A stretch of DNA of 7,907 nt from Alphaproteobacteria bacterium (GTDB taxonomy: Bacteria; Pseudomonadota; Alphaproteobacteria; Sphingomonadales; Sphingomonadaceae). Positions within the stretch are counted from its first letter, which is position 1, and every line of letters begins with the position of its first letter. The translations under genes were made by a program, and so were the position numbers. The stretch is from the NCBI GenBank assembly GCA_005882415.1, contig VBAE01000182.1, positions 1 through 7,907 on the forward strand. The letters are read 5' to 3'. Below, one piece after another: positions 1 through 6,224 of this stretch. The notes under the pieces were generated by a model. It saw only the letters and a list, made by a program, of their open reading frames with translations. It was not told the origin of the DNA and ran no database searches.

Positions 1-1
1 A

Positions 2-1714
2 GGCGCCGCCTGGCGGCTCTCCTCGGGCGCATTGAGCTATGCCGGGGGCAATGCGGAAGTCTCCGGCCTGTTCGGCGGCGACCGCACCGAGCTCGCCGCC
101 CGGCTGGAAGCGATGCCCCTCACCGTCCTCGACATCGCCTGGCCCCAGCTCGGCCTCGGCGGAATCGCATCCGGCACCTTGAACTACACCACCCCCGCCG
201 GCGGCGGAGCGCCCTCCGGCGCCGCAAACCTGCGCATCCGCGGCCTCTCCCGCGCCGGCCTCGTCCTCTCCTCCCGCCCCGTCGACATCGGCCTCGCCGC
301 CCGCCTCGACGGCAACGGCGCCGCCATGCGCGCGGTCGCGGTCAGCGAGGGCCGCACAGTCGGCCGAGCCCAGGCCCGCCTCGCCCCCCTCGGCGGCGGC
401 GCGACCATCGGCGAGCGCCTCATGGCCGCGCCGCTCTTCGCCCAGCTGCGCTATAACGGCCCCGCCGACACGCTCTGGCGCCTCACCGGCATGGAGATGA
501 TCGACGTCTCCGGCCCCGTCGCGGTCGCCGCCGACGCGCGCGGAAGCCTCAACAATCCCGAATTCCGCGGCTCGCTTCGTGCCCAGGGCGCCCGGGTGGA
601 GAGCGCCATCACCGGCACGGTGATCGAGAATGTCGCCGCCAGCGGCCGCTTCGGCGGCTCGCGCCTGGTCATCGACAGCTTCTCGGGCACCACCAAGAAC
701 AAAGGCGCCGTCTCCGGCCACGGCGCCTTCGATCTCTCCGCCGCCGCCGGCTACTCCATGCGGATCGCGATCGATGCCCGCGCCGCCCAGCTCATCGACC
801 GCGACGATCTGAAGGCGCAGGTTACCGGTCCCCTGGTCATCGCCTCCGGCCCCGGCGGCGGCTCGATCTCGGGCAAGGTGGCGCTGAACAGCGGCAGCTT
901 CCGCTTGGGCTCGGCAACCGCCGCCGCCGAGCTCCCCCGCCTTCCCGTCCGCGAGATCAACCGCCCGCCCGACGAGCGCGCCGCCCCCCGCCTCGCCGCC
1001 CCGTGGAAGCTCGACCTCGACGTCGACGCCCGCAACCGGCTGATGGTCACCGGCCTCGGCATCAACAGCGAATGGAGCGCGGACCTCAAGATCGAAGGCA
1101 CCGTCACCGAGCCGAGAGTGAACGGCGAGGCGAACCTCATCCGCGGCAATTACGATTTCGCCGGCCGCCGCTTCAAGCTGGAGCGCGGCGTGATCCGCTT
1201 CCTCGGGGAATCGCCGATCAACCCGGCGCTCGACATCGCCGCGGAGGGCGGGATCCAGGGCCTCAACGCGCAGATCCGGGTCACCGGCCGCGGCCAGCAT
1301 CCCGAGATCAGCTTCACCAGCACGCCCGCTTTGCCCCAGGACGAGCTGCTGAGCCGCCTCCTCTTCGGCGCCTCGATCACCAACCTCTCGCCAGCCGAAG
1401 CGCTCCAGCTCGCCGCCGCCGTCGCCTCGCTCAACTCCACCGGCGGCGGGCTCGACCCCATCAACCGCGTGAGGAGCGCCGTCGGCCTCGACCGCCTCCG
1501 CATCGTCCCCGCCGACATCGCCACCGGCCAGGGCACCGCCATCGCCGCCGGCAAATATCTCGGCCGCCGCGTCTATGTGGAAGTGGTCACCGACGCCCGC
1601 GGCTATTCGGCTACCCTGGTCGAATATCAGATCACCCGGTGGCTCTCGATCCTCTCCAGCATCTCCACAATCGGCCGCCAGAGCGTCAACGTGCGGGTCT
1701 CGAAGGATTATTGA
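2..1714 (+). CDS. tamB: TamB, translocation and assembly module inner-membrane subunit (C-terminal part, 5' truncated by window)
   Basis: This is the C-terminal 570 residues of a TamB/DUF490 family protein; the reading frame is already open at base 2 and the true start lies to the left. TamB is anchored in the inner membrane, spans the periplasm as a long beta-rich groove, and works with the BamA-like TamA in outer-membrane protein assembly and envelope lipid transport (family knowledge). What is seen: Gly/Ala-rich beta-repeat sequence with no membrane segment, then the characteristic C-terminal module. That module includes LSRLLFG, the block GLDRLRIV (about residues 495-502), GKYLGRRVYVEV, and a final Lys-Asp-Tyr with a terminal aromatic residue. 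Codon use is strongly C-ending (ctc, gcc, ggc). tamA is expected just upstream but is not visible. The next plus-strand gene starts 56 bases after the stop and may be co-transcribed. The family call is firm; only the missing N-terminus is uncertain. Confidence 0.93.
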   Translation, partial: GAAWRLSSGALSYAGGNAEVSGLFGGDRTELAARLEAMPLTVLDIAWPQLGLGGIASGTLNYTTPAGGGAPSGAANLRIRGLSRAGLVLSSRPVDIGLAARLDGNGAAMRAVAVSEGRTVGRAQARLAPLGGGATIGERLMAAPLFAQLRYNGPADTLWRLTGMEMIDVSGPVAVAADARGSLNNPEFRGSLRAQGARVESAITGTVIENVAASGRFGGSRLVIDSFSGTTKNKGAVSGHGAFDLSAAAGYSMRIAIDARAAQLIDRDDLKAQVTGPLVIASGPGGGSISGKVALNSGSFRLGSATAAAELPRLPVREINRPPDERAAPRLAAPWKLDLDVDARNRLMVTGLGINSEWSADLKIEGTVTEPRVNGEANLIRGNYDFAGRRFKLERGVIRFLGESPINPALDIAAEGGIQGLNAQIRVTGRGQHPEISFTSTPALPQDELLSRLLFGASITNLSPAEALQLAAAVASLNSTGGGLDPINRVRSAVGLDRLRIVPADIATGQGTAIAAGKYLGRRVYVEVVTDARGYSATLVEYQITRWLSILSSISTIGRQSVNVRVSKDY

Positions 1715-1759
1715 AACCGGGCGCGGCGTGCCCGCGTTCCCCCTCGCGAACTAATCGAG

Positions 1760-1764
1760 AGGAG
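1760..1764 (+). promoter_or_regulatory. Shine-Dalgarno AGGAG of the 118-aa gene
   Basis: AGGAG lies six bases before the ATG at 1771. It fixes the start of the small downstream gene. The same frame is open far upstream, but that upstream part is only a shadow of tamB. Confidence 0.7.
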
Positions 1765-1770
1765 CGCCCG

Positions 1771-2127
1771 ATGGCCGAATCCCAAGACACCCCCGGCACA
1801 GGCGGCGGCACCGCCGGCACCGGCCCCCGCGAGGCCCCCCAAAGCTCAGGCGAGAGCCCCGGCCCCGCCCAAGGCGACGACGCCGCCAACGCCCTGGGCG
1901 GCGGTGAAGGAGAAACCCAAGCCGGCACAACCGGCGCCGGCGCCTCCACCGGCGATGCACGCGCGACCCGAAGCGCCGAAACCGCTCCCACCAACGCTGC
2001 CGCCGGCACCCCCGACGCCGGCTCCCCTGGTGGAATGGGCGGCGTAAGAGGCGGCGTGGACACCGGCGGCCGGCCCCCGGGCGGAGTCAGCCCGGTCCGG
2101 GGTGAGGAAGAAGGCCACCCGAGCTAA
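1771..2127 (+). CDS. hypothetical low-complexity, probably disordered 118-aa protein
   Basis: I do not recognise this protein. It is 118 residues, dominated by Gly, Ala, Pro, Thr, Ser and Glu. It has a single Leu and no Cys, Lys, Ile, Phe, Trp or Tyr, so it cannot form a normal hydrophobic core and is likely intrinsically disordered. No signal peptide or membrane segment is present. The start is the ATG after a well-placed AGGAG, 56 bases downstream of the tamB stop, which suggests a shared transcript. Its TAA stop (2125-2127) overlaps the TAG stop of the lanthipeptide synthetase on the other strand, so the two genes meet tail to tail with no space for a terminator. The good ribosome site favours a real gene. 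The composition could also arise by chance in GC-rich DNA, so confidence is moderate. Confidence 0.55.
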   Translation: MAESQDTPGTGGGTAGTGPREAPQSSGESPGPAQGDDAANALGGGEGETQAGTTGAGASTGDARATRSAETAPTNAAAGTPDAGSPGGMGGVRGGVDTGGRPPGGVSPVRGEEEGHPS

Positions 2128-4877
2128 GCGAGCCGTCTCGCCTGCGCCTGGGCGGCACCCCTGCCGATGGCGAAACCCGCCCGGCTGAGCTGGCGCGGCA
2201 GCGTCTCGGGTTGGGCCAGCCGGAGCAGGCAGGGCGCGACGCCGGCATAGCCGGTCAAATAGGCTGGAGCGAAGACGGTGGGCGCCTCCGAAGGCCAGAC
2301 CAGCCCCTCCTCGCCTTCGCTCGCAAAGGCCCCGAGCAGCCGCGCCATCTCCTGCGCCTGCCGAAGATAGAGCGGATCGCGGAACGCCTGGTAACAATCG
2401 AGCAGGAACTCGATGCTCCCCGCCAGGCCGTGGCATTGGGTGGGATTCCCCGCGCGCGTGGAGGCGGCGACGGTCGCAGCGGCGCGCCTCGCCAGGCCCT
2501 CTGCCTCCGCTATCGTTCCGCTGGAAGCGAGGTGGAGGAAAAGGCCGCCGATGCCGCAGGCGCCGTGGCACCAGAAGGCCGCACTGGCGCGCTCCCCCGC
2601 GACGCTCGGCCAGGCGACTCCGCTGCCGTCGGGCAGCGCAGGCAAGACATGGTCGAGGATCCAGCGGGCCCCGCCCTCGGCGGTTTCGAGGAACTCTTCG
2701 CGGCCGGTAGCGTCGAACAGGTCCAGCAGGGCGTCGGCAATTCCGGCGGCGCCGTGGCCATAGCCGAGATAAATCTTGCCGGACATCTGTTCGTAACCCT
2801 CCGGGATCGTCCAGCAGATCTGTCCGCCCGGCAACCGCACGGCCGCGGCCAGCAGCGCCTCGCCGGCCGCGATGGCGGCTGCGAGGGCCACCGGATCTCC
2901 GGTTTGGTCCCAGAGGATCAGGTGGAAGCGCAGCCTGCCCGCAGTGCCGACATAAAGGTCGGGCGAACGGTGCGGCTGGGCTGCGACCCATTCGCCGCGC
3001 TTCGCCGCCGCCGCGATCAGCGCCTCGTCCCCGAGCACCTGCCCGGCCCGAAGAAGCGCGGCCGCGACGCCGGCCTCGCCCACATAGAGGCCGGGCAGAT
3101 CCCCCTTTCCCCGGCCGCGCCCGGCCAGCCTGTGGGCGCCCACGGCCAATGCACGGCTATATCGCTCGTCCTCCAGCACCGCCGCCAGCTCCGCGACGGC
3201 GAGCAGGAGGCCCGAGGCGCCGGCTCCTAGGTCGAGATCGTCGTCCGAAGAGTCGACCCATTCGCCGGCGGCCCGATCAGCCGCGATGCCGGCACAAAGA
3301 GTATCGCCCAGCCGTCGCGCCGCGGCGAGGCAGGCTGGGGCATTATCAAGCAGGATCGTCGGCATCGTCTCGGGAATGACGCGGCCAGTGGCCCATCCGC
3401 GCGTCGTCAAAGCCCGGCGCACCGCCTTCATGTCCGGAAACCTTTCCGTCTCCGGGGCCAGGCAGAGGGCGATGATTGCCGCCAGGTCCCCTCCGATTGC
3501 GGGGTTCATCAGCCGCACCGGCCGCTCGAGCAGCGCCGATTCGTGAGGCGACCGGCCCGGCTCGGCGCCGGTCGCGAGAAAGTAGAGGAGGGCTCCAAGG
3601 GCGAAAACGTCGGCGCCGACCGGATCGTCCCCGGCGGCCTGATAGCCTCTCGTCCCCAGCCCCGGACGCGAAACGCCGTCGCCGATCCGATGGGAGATTC
3701 CGAAGTCGATCAGCCTGATCTCGCCGTCGGGTGCGAGGATGACGTTGGTCGACTTGACGTCGCGATGGGCAACGCCGCGCTCATGGAGCGATTCGAGTGC
3801 GGCCGCTACGCTGTCGCCGATCGCGACGACCTCGGAATCGCCGAGCAGCCTTCCCTCCGTGACTCGCTGAGCCACGACCCGATCCAGCGTCTCGCCGTCG
3901 AAATCCTCCATTTCGAGGTAGAGCGCGCCGTCGGTTTCGAACAATCCGAAATGGCTCGGAAAGCGGCTGTCTCCCGCCAGTCCCGCCAGCAGCTCCGACT
4001 CCCGGCGCAGATAGTCGCATGCGTCGTCGCCGTTGCGGTCGATCATCGCATTCCTGCGCGCGCCCTTGAGGATGCAGCGCCGGCCGGCGCTGATATCCGC
4101 GGCGAGGAAGGTGGCCCCGCGGGGCGCATCGGCCAGGGTGTCGACGAGCAGCAACCGTCCATCGATCAGGCTGCCGGGACCAGCGGGTTCGCCCGTGGGC
4201 GGCGGCCGGCCGAACGGATCGCGGACCCATTCGGGCTGGCGGTAGAAGGTCGACCGGTCATCCGGGACGAGCTCCCCGAGCGGGCCGGCGATTGCGGGCA
4301 CCGTCAGTCCGGTTTCGCGCCTCAGAGCCTGGCCGAGGAAGTCGCCATAGCGGTAGGAGACGAGGCTGCCCGTTTCGAAGGCCCGGTCGGTGGGGACGTC
4401 CGGACCGCGCAGCCCGACGGTCGCCTCATGCAGCCGGGCGGCGAGCCGCACCATCTGCGCCTCGCTCAGCGGATAGACGGTGATGAACTTGCCGACCTGG
4501 CTCCGGCCGAGCTCGCCGCGATTGAGCCGGTGCAGCACTTGCGGCGACGAGGCGAACTTGAAGCTGCTTCGGGTTCCAAGCAGGACGGCCAGCGCCCTCT
4601 CCAGCACCGCTTCGGCCGACCAGCTCGTCGCCGAGACGTGCAGCTTCCAGCCCTGCGCCGGCACCGCTGCCGACTTGTGGCGGACGTAGGTCCAGCTTTG
4701 CGCCGGCCCGGCGCGGGGCTGGAAGATCCGGGCCGCCCCCGAGCGGCCGCCCAGGGCTTCGCCGAGGATTCGCTCGAAGGGATTGGACTCGGGACGAAGC
4801 CCGGCCTGCGGACCCGGCGCTGGCGAAGGCGAAAGGGAGGGCAGGAATCGCGCCTGGCGGATCGGCGCCGGGTTCAT
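2124..4877 (-). CDS. lanKC: lanthipeptide synthetase, lyase-kinase-cyclase type (class III/IV, LanKC/LanL-like)
   Basis: A 917-residue three-domain enzyme that installs thioether rings in a ribosomal peptide. Residues about 77-185 resemble the N-terminal lyase region of LanKC/LanL, with WKLHVSAT, SFKF, GKFITVYP and YRYGDF. Residues about 240-490 form a Ser/Thr-kinase-like domain: Lys271 in CILKGARR, Glu293 or Glu295 in the next helix, HRDVKSTN at 371-378 and DFG at 391-393. The usual APE motif is not recognisable. Residues about 545-890 are a LanC-like cyclase with repeated GxxG helix pairs. GYGHG carries His708, WCHG carries Cys770 and QCHG carries Cys815-His816, the positions of the zinc ligands and active-site His in NisC-type cyclases. 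The start chosen is the ATG at 4877, overlapping the stop of precursor 2 as ATGA, with GAGGG nine bases upstream; coupling is likely. An in-frame ATG 33 codons earlier would only read the end of precursor 2 out of frame. Class III versus IV cannot be settled by motif alone. Confidence 0.9.
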   Translation of the reverse strand: MNPAPIRQARFLPSLSPSPAPGPQAGLRPESNPFERILGEALGGRSGAARIFQPRAGPAQSWTYVRHKSAAVPAQGWKLHVSATSWSAEAVLERALAVLLGTRSSFKFASSPQVLHRLNRGELGRSQVGKFITVYPLSEAQMVRLAARLHEATVGLRGPDVPTDRAFETGSLVSYRYGDFLGQALRRETGLTVPAIAGPLGELVPDDRSTFYRQPEWVRDPFGRPPPTGEPAGPGSLIDGRLLLVDTLADAPRGATFLAADISAGRRCILKGARRNAMIDRNGDDACDYLRRESELLAGLAGDSRFPSHFGLFETDGALYLEMEDFDGETLDRVVAQRVTEGRLLGDSEVVAIGDSVAAALESLHERGVAHRDVKSTNVILAPDGEIRLIDFGISHRIGDGVSRPGLGTRGYQAAGDDPVGADVFALGALLYFLATGAEPGRSPHESALLERPVRLMNPAIGGDLAAIIALCLAPETERFPDMKAVRRALTTRGWATGRVIPETMPTILLDNAPACLAAARRLGDTLCAGIAADRAAGEWVDSSDDDLDLGAGASGLLLAVAELAAVLEDERYSRALAVGAHRLAGRGRGKGDLPGLYVGEAGVAAALLRAGQVLGDEALIAAAAKRGEWVAAQPHRSPDLYVGTAGRLRFHLILWDQTGDPVALAAAIAAGEALLAAAVRLPGGQICWTIPEGYEQMSGKIYLGYGHGAAGIADALLDLFDATGREEFLETAEGGARWILDHVLPALPDGSGVAWPSVAGERASAAFWCHGACGIGGLFLHLASSGTIAEAEGLARRAAATVAASTRAGNPTQCHGLAGSIEFLLDCYQAFRDPLYLRQAQEMARLLGAFASEGEEGLVWPSEAPTVFAPAYLTGYAGVAPCLLRLAQPETLPRQLSRAGFAIGRGAAQAQARRLA

Positions 4878-5368
4878 CCCCTCGCGCCCTCGCGGTGCTC
4901 GTCGCCTACCAGGTCGGACAGGATGCACGACAGGATGCAGCTGAAGGGGGGGAATTGGGTGTCCACCTGGGTGCATGGGTAGTCGGAACTCTGTGTGCTG
5001 AGAGAAGCGATCATACCCCCGATGGGATCGTCCCGAAGTGTTGCTGCCGGGTCGGTAACCAGCCGCTCGCGCCAGGCCGGTTCCGCGGCCGCCTTGTCGA
5101 GGATCGCCTCGGCAATGCGCCGCCGAGTCGTGATCACACCCGCCGCGAGGTCCGAATCGACGAGGCCGATAAGGAATCGAGCTGCGAGGGCCGCCTTCGG
5201 CACCAGCGCCTCGATCTCCGGCAAAGCGGTCATGATCAGCGGACGATGACGCAGGTAGGCGTCCCGTCCGGCGGCGCCGTAGTCGGCCGGCAGGGCCTCC
5301 AACGCGGACCGGGTGTCCCCCGGTGGAGCGGGCGTGGCAGTTCCGCTAGAACTGGACTTTCGAGCCAT
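4874..5368 (-). CDS. putative lanthipeptide precursor 2 (NHLP-like long leader, core with SCILSCILS)
   Basis: A 164-residue putative substrate of the adjacent synthetase. The leader holds a block shared with precursor 1: RPLI...EALVPKAALAARFLIGLVDS at about residues 42-72. It also holds an amphipathic NHLP-like helix, RRIAEAILDKAAAEPAWRER and LVTDPAATL, at about 83-111, followed by Gly117-Gly118. If cleavage follows the Gly pair, the core is residues 119-164. It contains Cys132, Cys144 and Cys148 among many Ser/Thr, including Ser124-x2-Ser127-x4-Cys132, which fits a labionin-type Ser-x2-Ser-x(2-5)-Cys pattern, and a tandem SCIL-SCIL. The last 13 residues (DLVGDEHREGARG) carry no ring residues and look like a tail. 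The ATG at 5368 follows a strong GGAAGGAA site. The TGA overlaps the synthetase ATG. The precursor role is inferred from paralogy, a Cys-rich C-terminus and position. Confidence 0.82.
   Translation of the reverse strand: MARKSSSSGTATPAPPGDTRSALEALPADYGAAGRDAYLRHRPLIMTALPEIEALVPKAALAARFLIGLVDSDLAAGVITTRRRIAEAILDKAAAEPAWRERLVTDPAATLRDDPIGGMIASLSTQSSDYPCTQVDTQFPPFSCILSCILSDLVGDEHREGARG
4917..4939 (-). repeat. 11-bp direct repeat in the precursor 2 core (period 12)
   Basis: On the plus strand GACAGGATGCA occurs at 4917-4927 and again at 4929-4939. On the coding strand this is TGCATCCTGTC repeated with a 12-base period. It encodes the duplicated tetrapeptide Ser-Cys-Ile-Leu and so doubles a potential ring-forming Ser/Cys unit in the core. 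Confidence 0.85.
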
Positions 5369-5374
5369 ATGAAA

Positions 5375-5382
5375 TTCCTTCC
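5375..5382 (-). promoter_or_regulatory. strong ribosome binding site of precursor 2
   Basis: On the minus strand GGAAGGAA ends six bases before the ATG at 5368. It is the best Shine-Dalgarno sequence in the cassette, fixes the precursor 2 start and suggests high translation of this substrate. Confidence 0.75.
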
Positions 5383-5397
5383 ACAAAGAGGAGGAGT

Positions 5398-5423
5398 GCG
5401 CGCCGGGGCTTTCCCCGGCGCGC
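5398..5423 (-). terminator. perfect 11-bp GC hairpin between the two precursor genes (attenuator or mRNA-stabilising stem)
   Basis: Arms 5398-5408 and 5413-5423 are perfect reverse complements (GCGCGCCGGGG and CCCCGGCGCGC) around a four-base loop. The hairpin lies between the stop of precursor 1 (5434) and the ribosome site of precursor 2 (5382). In the minus direction the stem is followed by the pyrimidine-rich ACTCCTCCTCTTTG, not a clean U tract. It could be a partial terminator that lets precursor 1 be made in excess, or a 3' stabilising stem. The structure is certain; the role is inference. Confidence 0.6.
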
Positions 5424-5433
5424 CCTTCTGTGG

Positions 5434-5877
5434 TCAGGTGCTGATGATGCAGCTGAAAGAGCAGTCGGCAGTGTCGCCCAAGGCTCCCGAAGCACGCAGG
5501 GCCTGGGCCTCGCTCCCGAAGCCGCCGGCGACGAGAGCGGCGTTCGGATCGGCAAGCAGCTGCGCACGCCACTGCGGATCCGCCGCGGCCATGTCGAGGA
5601 TCTGCGACGCCACCTGGCGCCGATTGTCGCCGGCGGCGGCGTCGTCCTGGGCACTGACGCCGCAAACGCCGTCGGCCAGTTTCATCAGGAAGGTCAGCGC
5701 GGCCCCGGCCTTGGGAACGAGCGTGGTGATGATCGGGATCGCAGCCGCCAGGATCGGCCGGTACGTCTTGTAGGTGCCGCAATCCGGCGGGCTGAGCGCG
5801 AAATTGGCGGGGATCGCGTTCAGCACCGGATGAGCGTTGAGTCTCTCCTTAAGATGACATAGGATAGCACTCGCCAC
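5434..5877 (-). CDS. putative lanthipeptide precursor 1 (NHLP-like long leader, short core with CSFSCIIST)
   Basis: A 147-residue paralogue of precursor 2 and the first gene of the lan cassette. Shared blocks align along the leader: VLNAIPANF with ALEALPADY, RPILAAAIPIITTLVPKAGA with the RPLI...LVPKAALA region, LTFLMKLADG with ARFLIGLVDS, and QILDMAAADPQWRAQLLADP (residues 92-111) with the matching NHLP-like helix. Gly118-Gly119 then gives a possible cleavage site and a 28-residue core with Cys139, Cys143 and several Ser/Thr, ending in CSFSCIIST. The leader also has Cys7, Cys33 and Cys72. The start is uncertain: the GTG at 5877 has no clear ribosome site. The next candidate, GTG at 5826, lies 18 bases after an AAGGAG (5850-5845) and would give 130 residues with all shared blocks kept. 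A TAA at 5904-5902 closes the frame upstream. The function is inferred from paralogy and context. Confidence 0.78.
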   Translation of the reverse strand: MASAILCHLKERLNAHPVLNAIPANFALSPPDCGTYKTYRPILAAAIPIITTLVPKAGAALTFLMKLADGVCGVSAQDDAAAGDNRRQVASQILDMAAADPQWRAQLLADPNAALVAGGFGSEAQALRASGALGDTADCSFSCIIST

Positions 5878-6193
5878 CTGGATGGTGACGCTGCGGCATT
5901 TTTAAATATTACTTGGACACGAGTACCAACAGGCAGGCAATAGCGCCCAATGACCCCGATAGGTCTTAAGGAGCTTCCGGAGACGATATTGTATCCGACT
6001 CGCGAACTTTTCTGTCTGCTTGCGAATTGTATGCCAACTGTTCGCGGCGAGTCTCGGTGATATTGAGTCAAAATGGATGTAATTAGGAAAGATGCAGAGG
6101 CCGGTTTCCATCTCGCCGCACCCGATCCTGCCAGCCCCGCTGCCGCCCGACTTGTCATCGCGCGCCGGCGCACCCATCTCGGACCGGCTCGCG

Positions 6194-6222
6194 TTGACCT
6201 ACGCCGCGCGCTTCTCTAGCCT
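6194..6222 (+). promoter_or_regulatory. candidate uvrA promoter (TTGACC-N17-TAGCCT)
   Basis: TTGACC at 6194-6199 matches five of six bases of a -35 hexamer. TAGCCT at 6217-6222 lies 17 bases later but matches only three of six of a -10. Transcription would start near 6229, inside the LexA box, with a leader of about 20 bases. The geometry is good but the -10 is weak. Confidence 0.4.
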
Positions 6223-6224
6223 CG

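Noticed and set aside
1718..1734. CGGGC...GCCCG mini hairpin after tamB
   Set aside because: Only a five-base stem with no T run; too weak for a terminator call in GC-rich DNA.
1003..1770. Upstream extension of the small 118-residue gene through tamB
   Set aside because: Shadow frame with Arg/Pro-rich translation; the ribosome site at 1760-1764 sets the real start.
4878..4976. 33-codon N-terminal extension of the synthetase
   Set aside because: It would read the 3' end of precursor 2 in another frame, has no ribosome site and breaks the neat ATGA overlap.
3543..4982. Long plus-strand open frame (479 codons) opposite the synthetase
   Set aside because: It is antisense to a domain-rich real gene; its translation shows no family motifs and is explained by the GC bias.
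6001..6046. CGCGAAC...GTTCGCG inverted pair in the lan-uvrA intergenic region
   Set aside because: Seven-base arms about 32 bases apart; the GAAC/GTTC units do not have the seven-base direct spacing of a LexA box.
5820..6173. 117-codon minus-strand frame overlapping precursor 1
   Set aside because: Overlaps the precursor 1 start in another frame, without a ribosome site or family motifs.
5902..6177. 91-codon minus-strand frame upstream of precursor 1
   Set aside because: No ribosome site, no recognisable motif and mixed composition across the AT-rich island; likely chance.
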